Assembly (NCBI GenBank): GCA_016946835.1
Contig: JACVTC010000031.1
Location: forward strand, 216,501-280,500
Direction: 5' to 3'
Length of the DNA: 64,000 nucleotides
Source: Neocallimastix lanati (nom. inval.)
Lineage: Eukaryota; Neocallimastigomycota; Neocallimastigomycetes; Neocallimastigales; Neocallimastigaceae
Made by a program: the position numbers and the translations under genes. Each line of letters opens with the position of its first letter. Positions within the stretch are counted from its first letter, which is position 1. This document shows, piece by piece, positions 11,885-23,218 of this stretch. A model generated the notes under the pieces. The model searched no databases. It worked only from the letters and a program-made list of their open reading frames with translations, and was not told the DNA's origin.

Positions 11885-14205
11885 ATGGAAAATACTGAAA
11901 TATCCAATAATGAAAATGAAACAATAAATACATCTACAATGGAAAATCAAAATGAAATACATGTTGATTCATCAGATAATAAACCAATAGAACCAAATAC
12001 TATGAATAATGAAAGTGTAGCCGAAAATGCTCAAAAACCACCAATTGTAGAAGAAAAAAAAGAAACACCAATAGTAAATAATACCATCTCTTCAAATAAT
12101 GTTTCACCTATTGAAAATACACAAAATCTAGTTAATGAAACAAAAGAAACTATTCCAACCGTTTCTGAACCTATCACCACTTTACCTGAACAAAAAAATG
12201 TTGAACCTGAAGTAGCTACAGCAACCCCACAAAAAACACCTGAACTTACTTCTCGTAAGTCTTTTAAAAATCTTTCAAAAGAAGAAAAAATAAGAAGGCA
12301 AAGAGAATTACGTAAAAAGAAGATTTTAGCTTCCTCTCAAGAAAGACTCTCAAGGATTACTAAAACATATTCACAAAGTAGTAATTATTATGATTCCTCA
12401 GATAAAGATGATACAAGTCTCTCAAGAAAATCCAGTTCACGTTCTATTCATCATCATTATTCAATAGATAGAGTTTCATCAAACAATTCAAGTAAATATC
12501 ATCAAAATAAATATATATAGAATATATATAAATATAATATACATATATATTAATTTTTTATAAAATAATATTTAATATTTTAAAACTCGCATCATAAATA
12601 TCAAAATGATATAAAATTTTATATTTATGTATATATATATATTTATATTTATATTTATATTTATATTTATATTTATATTTATATTTATATTTATATTTAT
12701 ATTTATATTTATATTTATATTTATATTTATATTATATTATATTTATATTTATATTTATATTTATATTTATATTTATATTTATATTTATATATATTTATAT
12801 TTATATTATTTATATTTATATTATTTATATTTATTTTTATTTTTATTTTTATTTTTATTTTTTTTTATAATATTTTATTAGTAAATAAAGATACTACTAA
12901 TATCGCGCAAACCACAGAATCTGATAAATCGCAAATAACAAATGAACAACAAAATTCTAATATAAATAACATATCAAGAAATAGTTCAATAAATAGTATA
13001 AACTCATTAAGAAATGTTAGTGAAATTATAACAAGAGAAACCAATGATAATAATAATTTAGGAAATATAGAAAATAATGGAATACCATCAGCAACAGCTG
13101 ATAATAACAATACAAATATTAGTGAATCAAATACTGATGTTAATGTTGATTCTGATACTAACGCTATTGATACTAATTCTAATGATTTTGCTAGATTATT
13201 ATTTAGAAAAATGCTTGAAGAAGAATTTAATAAAACTGATGATCAATATGGACAGAATGCAAGAGCTAGCCCATTCAGTAATAATAATTTAAATGGTCAT
13301 CTTGATTTTAAGAATGGAATGGATACCTTATTAACTGCTGATAAACCATTTGAAGCTTTAGGAAAAATGTTTGACTTTTTAAATGTTGATGAAAAAGCAA
13401 ATGAAGAACAGAGAATTGCTGATGAAAAATACAAACAATATTGTAAATTTAGTAAACTTATTCATACAGCAATTATTACATTATATTCATTAGTAGTTGT
13501 ATTAATTAGTATTAGAGCAGTTCATGTAATTGATAATCATGAAACTTCAAAAAGGAACTTTATAGGAAACTTCTTTTATAGATTATCTAATTCTGATACA
13601 CTTTCGCAAGGAAAAACTATATTAGGAATGGTAAATAATTAAATATATATAAATAATAGGAATATTATAACATTTAAACATTACTATTTAATATTTTTAA
13701 CTAATAAATATTTATTTATTATATTTATAATTTTTTTTATAGACCCCATGGACCTGTTTAGTATTATTAGAATTTTCATTATTAGCTGGTCAACTTGGTT
13801 ATCAATACGTAATTTTTTTTTTTTTTTTTTTTTTTTAGTTTCTAATATTATATATTATACAATATATAATATATAATATATATAGTTATATTTATTAATA
13901 GCAATATATATACTTATAATACTTTTACATATATATATATATTTTTATATATTAATATATTCTTATATATATTATTATTTTCTTAATATATTTTATTATA
14001 TATTTATATTTTATTAATATAATAGGCATTTAATATTAAAAAAGAAGGATGGAAAGAATTTGATTTAATAGCAATTCCAATTGTTAATAAATTTATCTCA
14101 TTAATTTATCAATATAAATTATTCATAGAAATTTTAATTAACGATTTATTCTTATATTTATTTATTATTGGTTTTTCAGTATCAGTAGGAAAGATATTTT
14201 ATTGA
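11885..14205 (+). CDS. GET2: GET2/CAMLG-like subunit of the ER tail-anchored protein insertase
   Basis: Get2 and its animal counterpart CAML are ER membrane receptors that capture the Get3 ATPase through an N-terminal charged helix and, with Get1, insert tail-anchored proteins. Four exons (11885-12491, 12882-13630, 13743-13808, 14026-14205) give 533 residues with consistent phases. The diagnostic Get3-binding helix is at residues 131-160 (KIRRQRELRKKKI, then SSQERLSRIT). Three hydrophobic segments close the protein at about 394-418, 456-474 and 505-531, as in Get2. Unusual here are a 130-residue Asn/Thr/Glu-rich extension before the charged helix (in yeast it is at the N-terminus), a roughly 180-residue Asn/Ser-rich linker, and a hexanucleotide array in intron 1. 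Assignment rests on the helix plus three C-terminal membrane segments; Get2 is poorly conserved, so a search is desirable. Confidence 0.72.
12639..12845. repeat. (TTTATA)n hexanucleotide array in intron 1 of the GET2-like gene
   Basis: About 200 bp of almost uninterrupted TTTATA/TATTTA units, ending in TTTTTA variants, fills most of the 390-bp intron 12492-12881. It is open in one frame as an Ile-Phe repeat, which is an artefact. Confidence 0.9.
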
Positions 14206-14387
14206 TAGTTGTTAACTTTTTTTTTTTTTTTTTTTCTTCATCATTTATTTAATTTTTTCTACTATTACATTTTCATTTAAACTTTAATCAAAATTCTTAT
14301 TATATTTATATATATATAATATATTCATATTTGACATTATTTTTTTTTGTAAATTATATATTATATTTTATTTATTTAATATATGAA

Positions 14388-14424
<37 letters not shown>

Positions 14425-14559
14425 AAGAAATATAAAATAATAATAATTATATATATATATATATAGATAGATTCAAATAATAGTAATTGTGAATAAAGAA
14501 ATAAAAAAATATATATTTTTTGCAAAAGAAAATAATGATAGTAATAATAATTTAATTAA

Positions 14560-14591
<32 letters not shown>

Positions 14592-14700
14592 GTTAACAAC
14601 TTTTTTAATAAAATAATTATTAAAAGAAAAGAAAAAAAGATAAATATAAAAAAAAAATATAAAAGCAAGAAAATAAATAATAATAGTAATAATAAAATAT

Positions 14701-14754
<54 letters not shown>

Positions 14755-15531
14755 ATTAAAAATAATTTCAATAATAATCAAGTAATTAAAAATTTTAAAA
14801 AATTAAATAAATAAACAAAATAAAATAAAATAATACTAATAATAATAGTAGAAAAAAAAATAAACATATATTTATCTTATGCATGTATTAATTCTTTATT
14901 TATCTATAAATATTATAAGTATAAATAAAAAAATAAAATAAAATAAAATAAAATAAAATAAAATTTTTATATAAATAAAAAATTATATATATATTAATAT
15001 TAGTAATTTTGTATAAATATATTCAAATTTTATGTATATATTTGAACTTTTTTTTTTTTTTTTTGTTAGCTGTTATTTTATATAAAATATATATATATAT
15101 ATTAATATGAAATACTATAAAAATATTAGAAATATATATATATATATTTAATTGTATAATAAAAAATTATTAATAATATATTTTTTTTTAATGAAATCTC
15201 TTTTTTTATTTGTCTTCAATTTTTTTCACTCAAAAATAAATTATATTTTATTATTTTCATAATATTTTATTTAAACGGTTAGTGATTACATTAGAATACT
15301 GATTTCTTTAAATTACAATAATTATTATTTATGTATTTATGTTTGACTATTTGGAGTTCAAAATTTTAAATAAATTAAATATTTAAATTTTATTTAATTA
15401 GATTGTGAATACTTGATATAACTCAATTTTTTTTTAAAAAAAAAAAAAAAGGTTATCAACTAATATTAAATTTATTTTTAATATGAATGAAAATATTTTT
15501 TTTACTTTTATAATGAAAAATGTTAAATAAT

Positions 15532-15600
<69 letters not shown>

Positions 15601-15789
15601 GTGAATTACTAGATTGTAAATGAAATAATAGAAAAATTATATCATATTACCTTTTATTGAATTAAAACACTCATTCTTGCTCGAATATTATTTTATAAAA
15701 ATTAATAAATGTATGCCACTAATTGTATATTATTTCATAAAAACATTACAAATAATAATATTTAAAAATAATATTAATATGTTCATAAA
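14206..15789. other. A/T-rich intergenic DNA with very long A homopolymers
   Basis: No gene is seen. Homopolymers include A-runs at about 14392-14422, 14707-14752 and 15536-15597 (62 A), the longest in the window. Downstream of the GET2-like stop at 14205 there is a T-run at 14218-14235. Confidence 0.65.
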
Positions 15790-15794
15790 TATAT

Positions 15795-16000
15795 TAGTTT
15801 TCTTTATTTTATTTTATTTTATTTTATTCAATCTGTACTTCATATTTATATTTCTACTATTTATTTTACTTTATTTTATTTTATTTTATTCAATCTGTAC
15901 CACATATTTATATTTCTACTATTTATTTTATTTTATTCAATCTGTACTTCATATTTATATTTCTACTATTTATTTTATTTTATTTTATTTTATTTCATTA
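15795..16000. repeat. Composite satellite: (TTTTA)n with three 33-bp spacer units
   Basis: Pentanucleotide TTTTA runs are interrupted three times, at about 15827, 15889 and 15937, by a near-identical unit beginning TTCAATCTGTAC and ending TTTCTACTATTTA. The reverse complement of the same unit recurs three times inside an (AAAAT)n array at 61570-61740, 46 kb away. Confidence 0.85.
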
Positions 16001-16202
16001 ATTATTTAAATTATAATAAATAATTTTTTTTTATTTATTTGTTTATTAATTAGAATATTTTTTTATTTTAAAAAAAAAATGCACAGAATTAATAAAAAAA
16101 ATAAATATTATTTGTCTAATTAAAACATAATATTTAAAATAATAATGTGAAATAAAAAGTAATATTCAAAATAAAATATATAAATAGATTCAGAAAATAG
16201 TT

Positions 16203-16462
16203 CATTCGCAAAGAACCTCACCTCCTCTAAATTATAAAATCTTTGTTTAAAGGGAATTCTTATTCCATATTTTTGAATTGACGATCTGAAAGAAATTATG
16301 GTCTTCTCCTTTCAGAAGAGCAATGGCCCTGCTAGCCAGTCTTATTGTATTTTCATCGTTGACACTTCTAGTTAGTTTATGTTTATACCGTCGTAATAGT
16401 AACCCTTGTCGAGTACTAACCCTAGTCATAATTTCTGTAAATATACTAAATAATAAATTCAT
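16203..16462 (-). pseudogene. Unidentified coding-like relic
   Basis: A 71-codon minus-strand ORF (16247-16462) sits in a patch of clearly higher G+C and mixed composition. It contains TRVSTRQGLLLRRYKHKL and RLASRAIALLKGEDHNFF. Composition suggests true coding ancestry. It lies next to a LINE relic, but I do not recognise the family. It may be transposon-derived or a scrap of a host gene. Confidence 0.35.
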
Positions 16463-16649
16463 TAATATATCATTTAATAATCTAAACGATGTTTAAAAAA
16501 AAAAAAAAAAAAAAAAAAATCAAAATTAGAAAAATAATAATATTTATAATTCAATTATGGGAAAAATTAATTTTATATTTAAATCAATAAAATGATTAAT
16601 AAACTGATTAAAATATATAAATACATGTTTGGTTGTTTGTTTTTTTTTT

Positions 16650-17620
16650 TTTTTACTAGACTAGGAAGAGAATACACTTTTAGTGTTTTATTAAATAGAT
16701 TAAAATATTTTTATGTATTGCATTTAATAATATTAAAAAAAAAAATACATTTTATAATTAAAAGATAAAAAACATAAAAGATATGTAAAAGATAAGTACA
16801 ACAAAAAATTAAAATTAAACATAAACAAATTTTAATTAATCATAGAAAATTTAATGTAATAAAGAATAAAAATAGGTTCAAAAGTTAGAAAATTTTCGGT
16901 GTGATATATACTATGTATAGTAAAATGATCACCAGTTAAATATAAAATAATAAAACAAAGAAGTAATATCTTTAAAATAGATAGTGTGGTTTCCACTAAA
17001 CTCTCCCCTGAACCACAAGAAAGATCATCAAAAGTTGAATTACTTACTATAGGTTCTGTGTTCGGAACCGTGCTGTTAGTAAATGTGTATTGATGAGAAT
17101 TAACAGGACTTCTAACAGCAGTATTCCTTTGCCATATCGATACGATGTCAGCACTCTTGGTAATGAAAGTGTTTTTTGCTAAACCTCTCAAAAAGTAACT
17201 CAAGAGAGCTACTGATGATTGGTATTGTATTAGCAAGATATTCTGCAAGTCACAGAATATACGAAACAGTAGACCACTGTAAACTTTTTAGGAGTTGTTC
17301 ACTTAAATATTCCCGTTCCCCCAGTATCGAATTGTAGCTCATCTAAAGTTGAAATTCCACCAAGAAGGAATATATAAATATATCTATTAATGAAATTTTC
17401 ATATTCTAATATATTAGAATAAGAAGCAAGGAAAGATTCCTTACTCTATTTCAAATAAAATGAATAAATCATCGATAAAATTTAAAGATTTACATTGACA
17501 TAAAGAAAAGGTAGAGCATTATTCAAATATATAATAGATAAAAAATTGATCACCTTTTCCACAGTATGGGCAGAATTTAGAACAATCGTCAGAAACTCTA
17601 CCACTTCTAATTGCAATAGT
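16650..17620 (-). mobile_element. LINE 3' end (copy 2) with poly(A) tail
   Basis: This is the better-preserved minus-strand LINE 3' end. Around 17620-17540 one frame reads IRSGRVSDDCSKFCPYCGKG followed by a degraded His..Cys half, the C-terminal CCHC knuckle usual in LINE proteins. Further on come FLLGGISTLDELQFDT and FRIFCDLQNILLIQYQSSV, as in copy 1. The element ends on the minus strand in about 16 A (complement of 16642-16657) directly after the tail shared with 4801-4850. Many stops and shifts are present, so it is not coding now. A minus-strand ORF (16832-17248) is part of this relic. Confidence 0.65.
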
Positions 17621-18011
17621 GGTATTATATATTTATATTTTATGTATAAACTAAAATACATAATTAATATAATACTAAATCATTACAAAATATATATTAA
17701 ACATTAATATATAACTAATAAAAAGTTTTATCTCAAAATAAAAATTATAAAAAATTGTAAATATATTTAATAATAAATTATATAATATTTTAATTATAAT
17801 TATAATTATTGTTAGTCCAATAAATTTATGTTCGTCGATTTGTTTTAAATAAATATAATTATTTATTTATATTAACAATTTATACATTTATTTGTACATA
17901 TATTGTTTTTTTTTTTTTTTTTAATTTTTTATATGCTGTGAATTATATAAATTAATTTTTTTTTTTATTTCATTCACTATTTTTTTTTAAAAATTTTATC
18001 AATTAACTAGC
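17621..18011. other. A/T-rich intergenic DNA, no gene seen
   Basis: 3' flank of the cyclophilin gene with T-runs at about 17905-17921 and 17957-17965. Confidence 0.6.
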
Positions 18012-19001
18012 TTATAATTCAGCCTTAGCATTCTTTTCAACTGGAAGTTCACCACAGTCAGCAATAATAACTGGAGTAGCTGGTCTGTCACCTGGAAGAG
18101 TCTTAGTGGTTTCAATAGCAGTAACAACATCCATACCATCAATAACCTTACCAAAGACTATTATATATTATAAATCAATATTTATTTAAAAAAATTAATT
18201 AAAATTTTATTTTTAATTATTAAAATATTTTGAAATATAAAAATAAAAAAAATTGTTTTTAAAATATAAATTTTCATTATTCCTATAATTTTATTTTATT
18301 TTGTTCTTTTATTTATTTTTTTTTTTTTAATTTAGTACAAACTTACCAACGTGACGACCATCTAACCAAGATGTAGTAACAGTGGTAATGAAGAATTGAC
18401 TACCATTGGTATCACGACCAGCATTAGCCATAGAAAGAATACCTGGACCAGTATGTCTAAGCTTGAAGTTTTCATCAGCAAATCTTTCACCATAGATAGA
18501 CTTACCACCAGTACCATCACCACGAGTAAAATCACCACCTTGAATCATGAAGTCCTTAATAACACGGTGGAACTTAGAGTTTTTGTAACCATAACCTTTC
18601 TATTAAATACAAAATAATAATAATTTATAAATAATTATTTTAAATATTTCAATTAATTATTATATATATTATTAATATTTGTAAAAATTTTTTTATTTTA
18701 TTATATTATATGGTTTATCATTTGATTTTATATTAAATATAAATAATTTATTTATTCTTTTGTTTATTAAGTAATAATTTTAAAATTAAATATTTACTTC
18801 TCCAGTTGCTAAAGCACGGAAATTCTCAACAGTCTTTGGAACGACTTCACCATATAAACCTAAAACAATTCTACCAAGATCCTTGTCACCTTGTTTGATA
18901 TCAAAGAAAACCTTGTTAGTGATCTTTGGGTTAGAAGCAGAAACTAAAGTAGCAAAAGCTACAAAGACTAAAAAGATTACTGATTTAATTGAAAAATTCA
19001 T
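18012..19001 (-). CDS. CPR: Cyclophilin B-type peptidyl-prolyl cis-trans isomerase, ER/secretory
   Basis: The enzyme isomerises Xaa-Pro bonds, and the signal sequence places it in the secretory pathway. Three exons (19001-18798, 18599-18347, 18157-18012) give 200 residues; introns are GT-AG. Residues 1-22 form a signal peptide with a hydrophobic core ([15 protein letters not shown]). The catalytic domain is complete: Arg80, Phe85, Met86, Gln88, Ala126, Phe138, Trp146, Leu147 and His151 align with human CypA Arg55 through His126 at a constant offset of 25. [15 protein letters not shown] and [14 protein letters not shown] are intact. It ends in KAEL, which could act as a weak HDEL-like retrieval signal; that is inference. 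A similar ER cyclophilin is known from the anaerobic fungus Orpinomyces. Confidence 0.96.
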
Positions 19002-20172
19002 CTAATTTTTTATATTAATTTGATATTGATAAAAATATATATATTATTGTTATTATTATTGTTTCGTTTAATTATCGATTAATATGAATAATGGATAATC
19101 AATTTTATGTTTATTTTATATAAAACAATATATATATAAAAGAAAATAAAAATAAATTAAAATTATATTTATAATTATTAGTTTAATCGCTTCCAATTAA
19201 ACTTAAAAAAAAAAACATTATATAAATTTTAAATTATTCATATTATCAAATTATCACATTATACCTTAACTATTTTATTATTAAGAATGTTAAAGAATAA
19301 ATAAAAAAAAAAGATAAAATGGTATAATCCTTTATTTACTAATATAAAATTGTATTTTTAATTTAAAATAGTGGCAAAATGTGATTGGATTTATATTTAA
19401 TATAATTAATATATATTTTTTATTGATTAAAGTATAACTAAATTATTTACTTACATATATATTCATTCAATTATTTATTTTTTCATTCATTTAATTATTA
19501 TTTATTCTTTCATTTATTCAATTATTATTTATTCTCTCTTTCATTCATTTTATATTTAATTTATATATATCAAAATCAATAATATATGTAAAATTCTATT
19601 TAATTTTTTTTTATTAAATAAATTAATAATATAGTTTTACTTTTTTATCTTTTTGGTAATTTAAACTTGTGTAACTTTAAAAAAAAAAATAAAATTTTAC
19701 ATTTTAATCATTTTACTAACATAAAATACAAAAAAAAAAAAAACGCTAAATTCTTTTTTATGTATTTAATATTTGATAGTGATTTATAGTTCATATACAT
19801 ACTATTTAGATACAATATTTTGATATTATTTTAGTACAACAAAAGAAAATATTGTGATGCGTTAACTTTTTTTTTTAAATTTATTACAGTATTATAATGA
19901 TTCCGATTTCTATTTTATGTATATTATTTAATTATTATAAAATTAAAATAATAATATTTTACATATATTTCAGTGCTAAATTAGATCATTAATTTTTTTA
20001 ATTTATAATATATACACAGAATAAAATATTCTATGTATAGTGTCTAAATACTGTTTATATTACAAGTAGTAATTAAAAATAAAAAAAAAAAAATTAAATA
20101 AATAATGTTTTATTATATTCAGTGATTAAAAAACAAATGAAATTATTAAATAATGGTCATATTATTGCTTAT

Positions 20173-20210
<38 letters not shown>

Positions 20211-20284
20211 TAAAGTTTTATTTTGACTTTTTAAATTAATGAGATTAATAAAACCCCTAACCTTTTCAAACAATTTAATATAAG
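19002..20284. other. A/T-rich intergenic DNA, no gene seen
   Basis: 5' flank of the cyclophilin gene. There are A-runs at about 19731-19743 and 20181-20206. No ORF or recognisable repeat. Confidence 0.6.
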
Positions 20285-20572
20285 AGTGTTGCATTTCGCC
20301 AAATTTTATATTTATTATGGCGCATTATGGAAAGTTACATTTAGTATACTAAATAAATTGGAGAGGTCCAAAACGCCAATTTTTTCACGTGATATATCAA
20401 ATTTTGAGGCTTTTTAAATTAATAGTTATTTTGTTGTATTATTAATTTGTAATTTTTTTTTTAAAATTTATTAAGTGAATAATTAAATAAATTATAATGG
20501 TTAGATAAAAATAAATATTTTTTTACAAAAAAAAAATAAAATAAAATATTCAAACAATTAAAAGGTTTATTT

Positions 20573-20608
<36 letters not shown>

Positions 20609-20611
<3 letters not shown>

Positions 20612-20950
20612 TAATAAAATACTTTAACAATTATATAGATTTATTTATTTAAAAAAAAATATTAATAAAATACTTTAACAATTATATAGATTTATTTATT
20701 TAAAAAAAATATTAATAAAATATTTAAACAACTATTAATAAAATACTTTAGCAATTATATAGATTTATTTATTTAAAAAAAATATTAATAAAATATTTAA
20801 ACAATTATTAATAAAATTAATTATACATATTAATAATAAAATATAAAAATATAAAAATATATTATTGATATTAATAATAAAATATAAAAATATAGGATTA
20901 TTTATTTTAAAAAAAATATTAATAAAATATTTTAACAATTATTAATAAAA
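20609..20950. repeat. Imperfect tandem repeat, about 58-bp unit
   Basis: Three to four copies of a unit with TATTAATAAAATA, TTTAACAATTATATAGATT and TATTTATTTAAAAAA lie inside the 3' noncoding part of MULE copy A, grading into shorter TATTAATAAAATAT variants. Confidence 0.7.
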
Positions 20951-21149
20951 TTAATTATAATAATAAAATTATAGAATATTTATTTAAACTACATAAATTT
21001 TATCAAGTATATAAACATTTTAACTTTTTAATAATTATAAAAATTTAATTAATAAATTTAATTATATGTTTTTGTATGAAAGAATTTTAATGATTTTTTC
21101 TTTTGGAAATTCCTCTGTCATTTCATAATTATTTATTATAAAATATTAT

Positions 21150-22586
21150 TTATAAAATATTATTTAAATTAGTTAAACATTCAAACCACAATTTAGTAAG
21201 ATCACTTCTATCATATTTAATATCAATTAACTTGGCTTCTTTATTTTTGTATTTTTCAATTAAGATATTAATTTCATCAGTTTTTGTTTTTATTTTTTTT
21301 TCATTCTCCAAATTCCTTTTATTTTCATTTGGTAATCATAATATGATAAATGTTCCTGTTCTTTTAATTTATTTATTAATTCATAAAAATTTGGTTTCAT
21401 TGGAAATAGTTTATTTAAAGAATTATTAAGTGATTCTGAAGCATTATTGGTTATATGTTCAATATTATTATAATAATTCCAACTTTTCATATCGTAACCA
21501 AATAAATATGTTTCATAAAAATATTCTAAAAATTTTAAAAATTGACAAGAATTTTTTTCAATGGATTTAGTTTTAATTAATGAAAAAATATCCATTATGT
21601 ATTCAGGGTTGATAAATGGTAAGTTTGAAATTCCTTTGTAATAATTAAATATTTTTTCATCATCGTTCACTTCATTACGGCACAATTCATTTTTTTTTAA
21701 TTTCTAATAAATTTTTATAATGCCAAATACAGTATTTAATATTTATACTAGGAAATATTTTTTTAACTGCTTTGGATATGCCTTTTTCAAAATCGCAATG
21801 TACATTTTTTGGTTCAGTTATAATATTATTATTAGAATTTTGTTTTAATTTATTGAATAATATTTTATATGTTTTTTGCTTTTTATTTCTTAATATTGCA
21901 TAAGAAGTAGTATAAAAACTATTAAATTCTTTAACGTAAGTTCTAGTAATAAACACTTGTTGACTAAATTTAGGTGCGATATAAAAAGTACCATCCACAA
22001 ATATATCATTATTATATTTCTTAAATAATTTTGCTTGAAAAGGGGATTGAAAAATTACTAAATCAGAATTTTTGAATATCATAAAATCTTCATTTCGTTC
22101 AGTTTTATAATATTCAGATTCATTAGGAATTTCATTAAAATTTGTTACATTGGGTGGTAGTTTTTTATTAATACTTCTTAATATTAGAGTTTTAACTGAA
22201 ATATATTCTGGACACGGATATATAAATCCCATTTCTTTAGAAATTTCATTATATAGTCTTTTTCGTTTTATATCAAAAGGATTTGAATGTTTTTTAATTT
22301 CATCTTTAATTTTATGTCTCATTACAGATAGGGATACACTGTATTCGTTTCCTGGATGATTATGTAAACTCTCATATTTTAAGATTTCTTTCTCATTATT
22401 TAAAATAATAAAATTTAAAATAATAAAAGATTTACATTTATTATTTTTTTTATATTCGGTACATTTATAAACTCTTGAATTATCTTTCCTTGAATGTGAA
22501 AAATTAAATTTATATTGTTTATTAATAATGATTTGTTCTTCTCCTTTGTTAGACTCACTTATATAAATAGTTATGTTTTCTTCCAT
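21150..22586 (-). pseudogene. FLYWCH/MULE transposase, one frameshift from intact
   Basis: The enzyme type excises and inserts Mutator-like elements. The first ORF (22586-21687, 299 residues) carries a FLYWCH finger (Cys42, Cys51, His75, His77), then the MULE catalytic domain with Asp198 (FVDGTF), Asp265 (HCDFEKG) and the C286-x2-H289 pair (KYCIWHY). The frame is lost in an A9 run at about 21689-21697 and resumes as a second ORF (21685-21290). That ORF has the NNASESLNNSLN stretch that should hold the third catalytic acidic residue. A further shift near 21290, also in an A-rich tract, leads to a C-terminal piece ending at stop 21150-21152, parallel to the end of copy B. All breaks fall in homopolymers, so sequencing error or slippage is as likely as decay. 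Confidence 0.85.
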
Positions 22587-23004
22587 TTATAAATTTTAAT
22601 ATATAATTTTTAATTATATCTTTTAAATTATTATATTAATTATCTAAATATTATTTTTTAATATTAATTCAGAACAATTAAATATGCAATTTTTTTAAAA
22701 GATAAAAAGTATTTTAATTATTTCTTTTTCTTTTAATTTTTTTTAAAAAAAAACAGATACATAAAGTATATATGAAAATATTTTTATTTTTATTATTTAA
22801 AAATAAATTATTTATTTAATGTATAAAAAAAAAATTTAATTATTTATTTATTCTAAATTAATATTAATTATTTTTTTTAATATATACTAATAAAGAATTT
22901 ATGAATTAATTAATTATTTTATTTATATTATAATCTAATTAAATTATTAACTTTTAAGTCTTTTTAAAACAATAAATATATATAGCATTTTTTAGCATAT
23001 AAAG
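22587..23004. other. A/T-rich DNA between MULE copy A and a split SINE
   Basis: No gene or terminal repeat is recognisable. Confidence 0.55.
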
Positions 23005-23218
23005 TAGAACTGGGCTTTCTACTGGTTGTTATGTGGCGGACTTAATTATTATCTGGTGTCCAGCCAACCTCTGCTGGTATCTATTCTTGATCTGATTTTC
23101 CCAATAGGGTTTGGAGAAAGGGTAAAAGGGTTATAATGGCACATTTTCAGGTAAGTATTAATTCCGCTCCTACCATTATTGGATTGCCACGTATTTAATC
23201 TCTATATTTGATCACACA
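23005..23218 (+). mobile_element. SINE copy a, 5' half (split by the chromovirus)
   Basis: A G+C-richer segment aligns with the 5' half of the complete SINE at 33665. CTGGTTGTTATGTGGCG matches the tRNA-like head (CTGGCTGTTAAGGCG), and TTTTCAGGTAAGTATTA at about 23144-23160 is shared exactly. The copy stops at ...CACACA (23218), where the LTR element begins, and resumes at 30384 after it. Confidence 0.65.

Larger units (their letters stand above)
20285..22586 (-). mobile_element. FLYWCH-MULE DNA transposon (copy A), nearly coding
   Basis: The minus-strand transposase (22586-21150) is followed to the left by A/T-rich DNA that ends at a plus-strand terminal motif, GAGTGTTGCATTTCGCC at about 20286-20302. 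This is the motif shared with copies B and C and the MITEs at 31832-32106 and 32883-33108, and fits the 3' terminal inverted repeat. The matching 5' terminus right of 22586 was not found before the SINE at 23005, so that end is lost or diverged. Confidence 0.6.

Noticed and set aside
12627-12881. 84-codon ORF of alternating Ile/Phe
   Set aside because: Translation of the intronic (TTTATA)n array.
15677-16009. 110-codon plus-strand ORF
   Set aside because: Covers A/T-rich DNA and the TTTTA composite satellite; low-complexity only.
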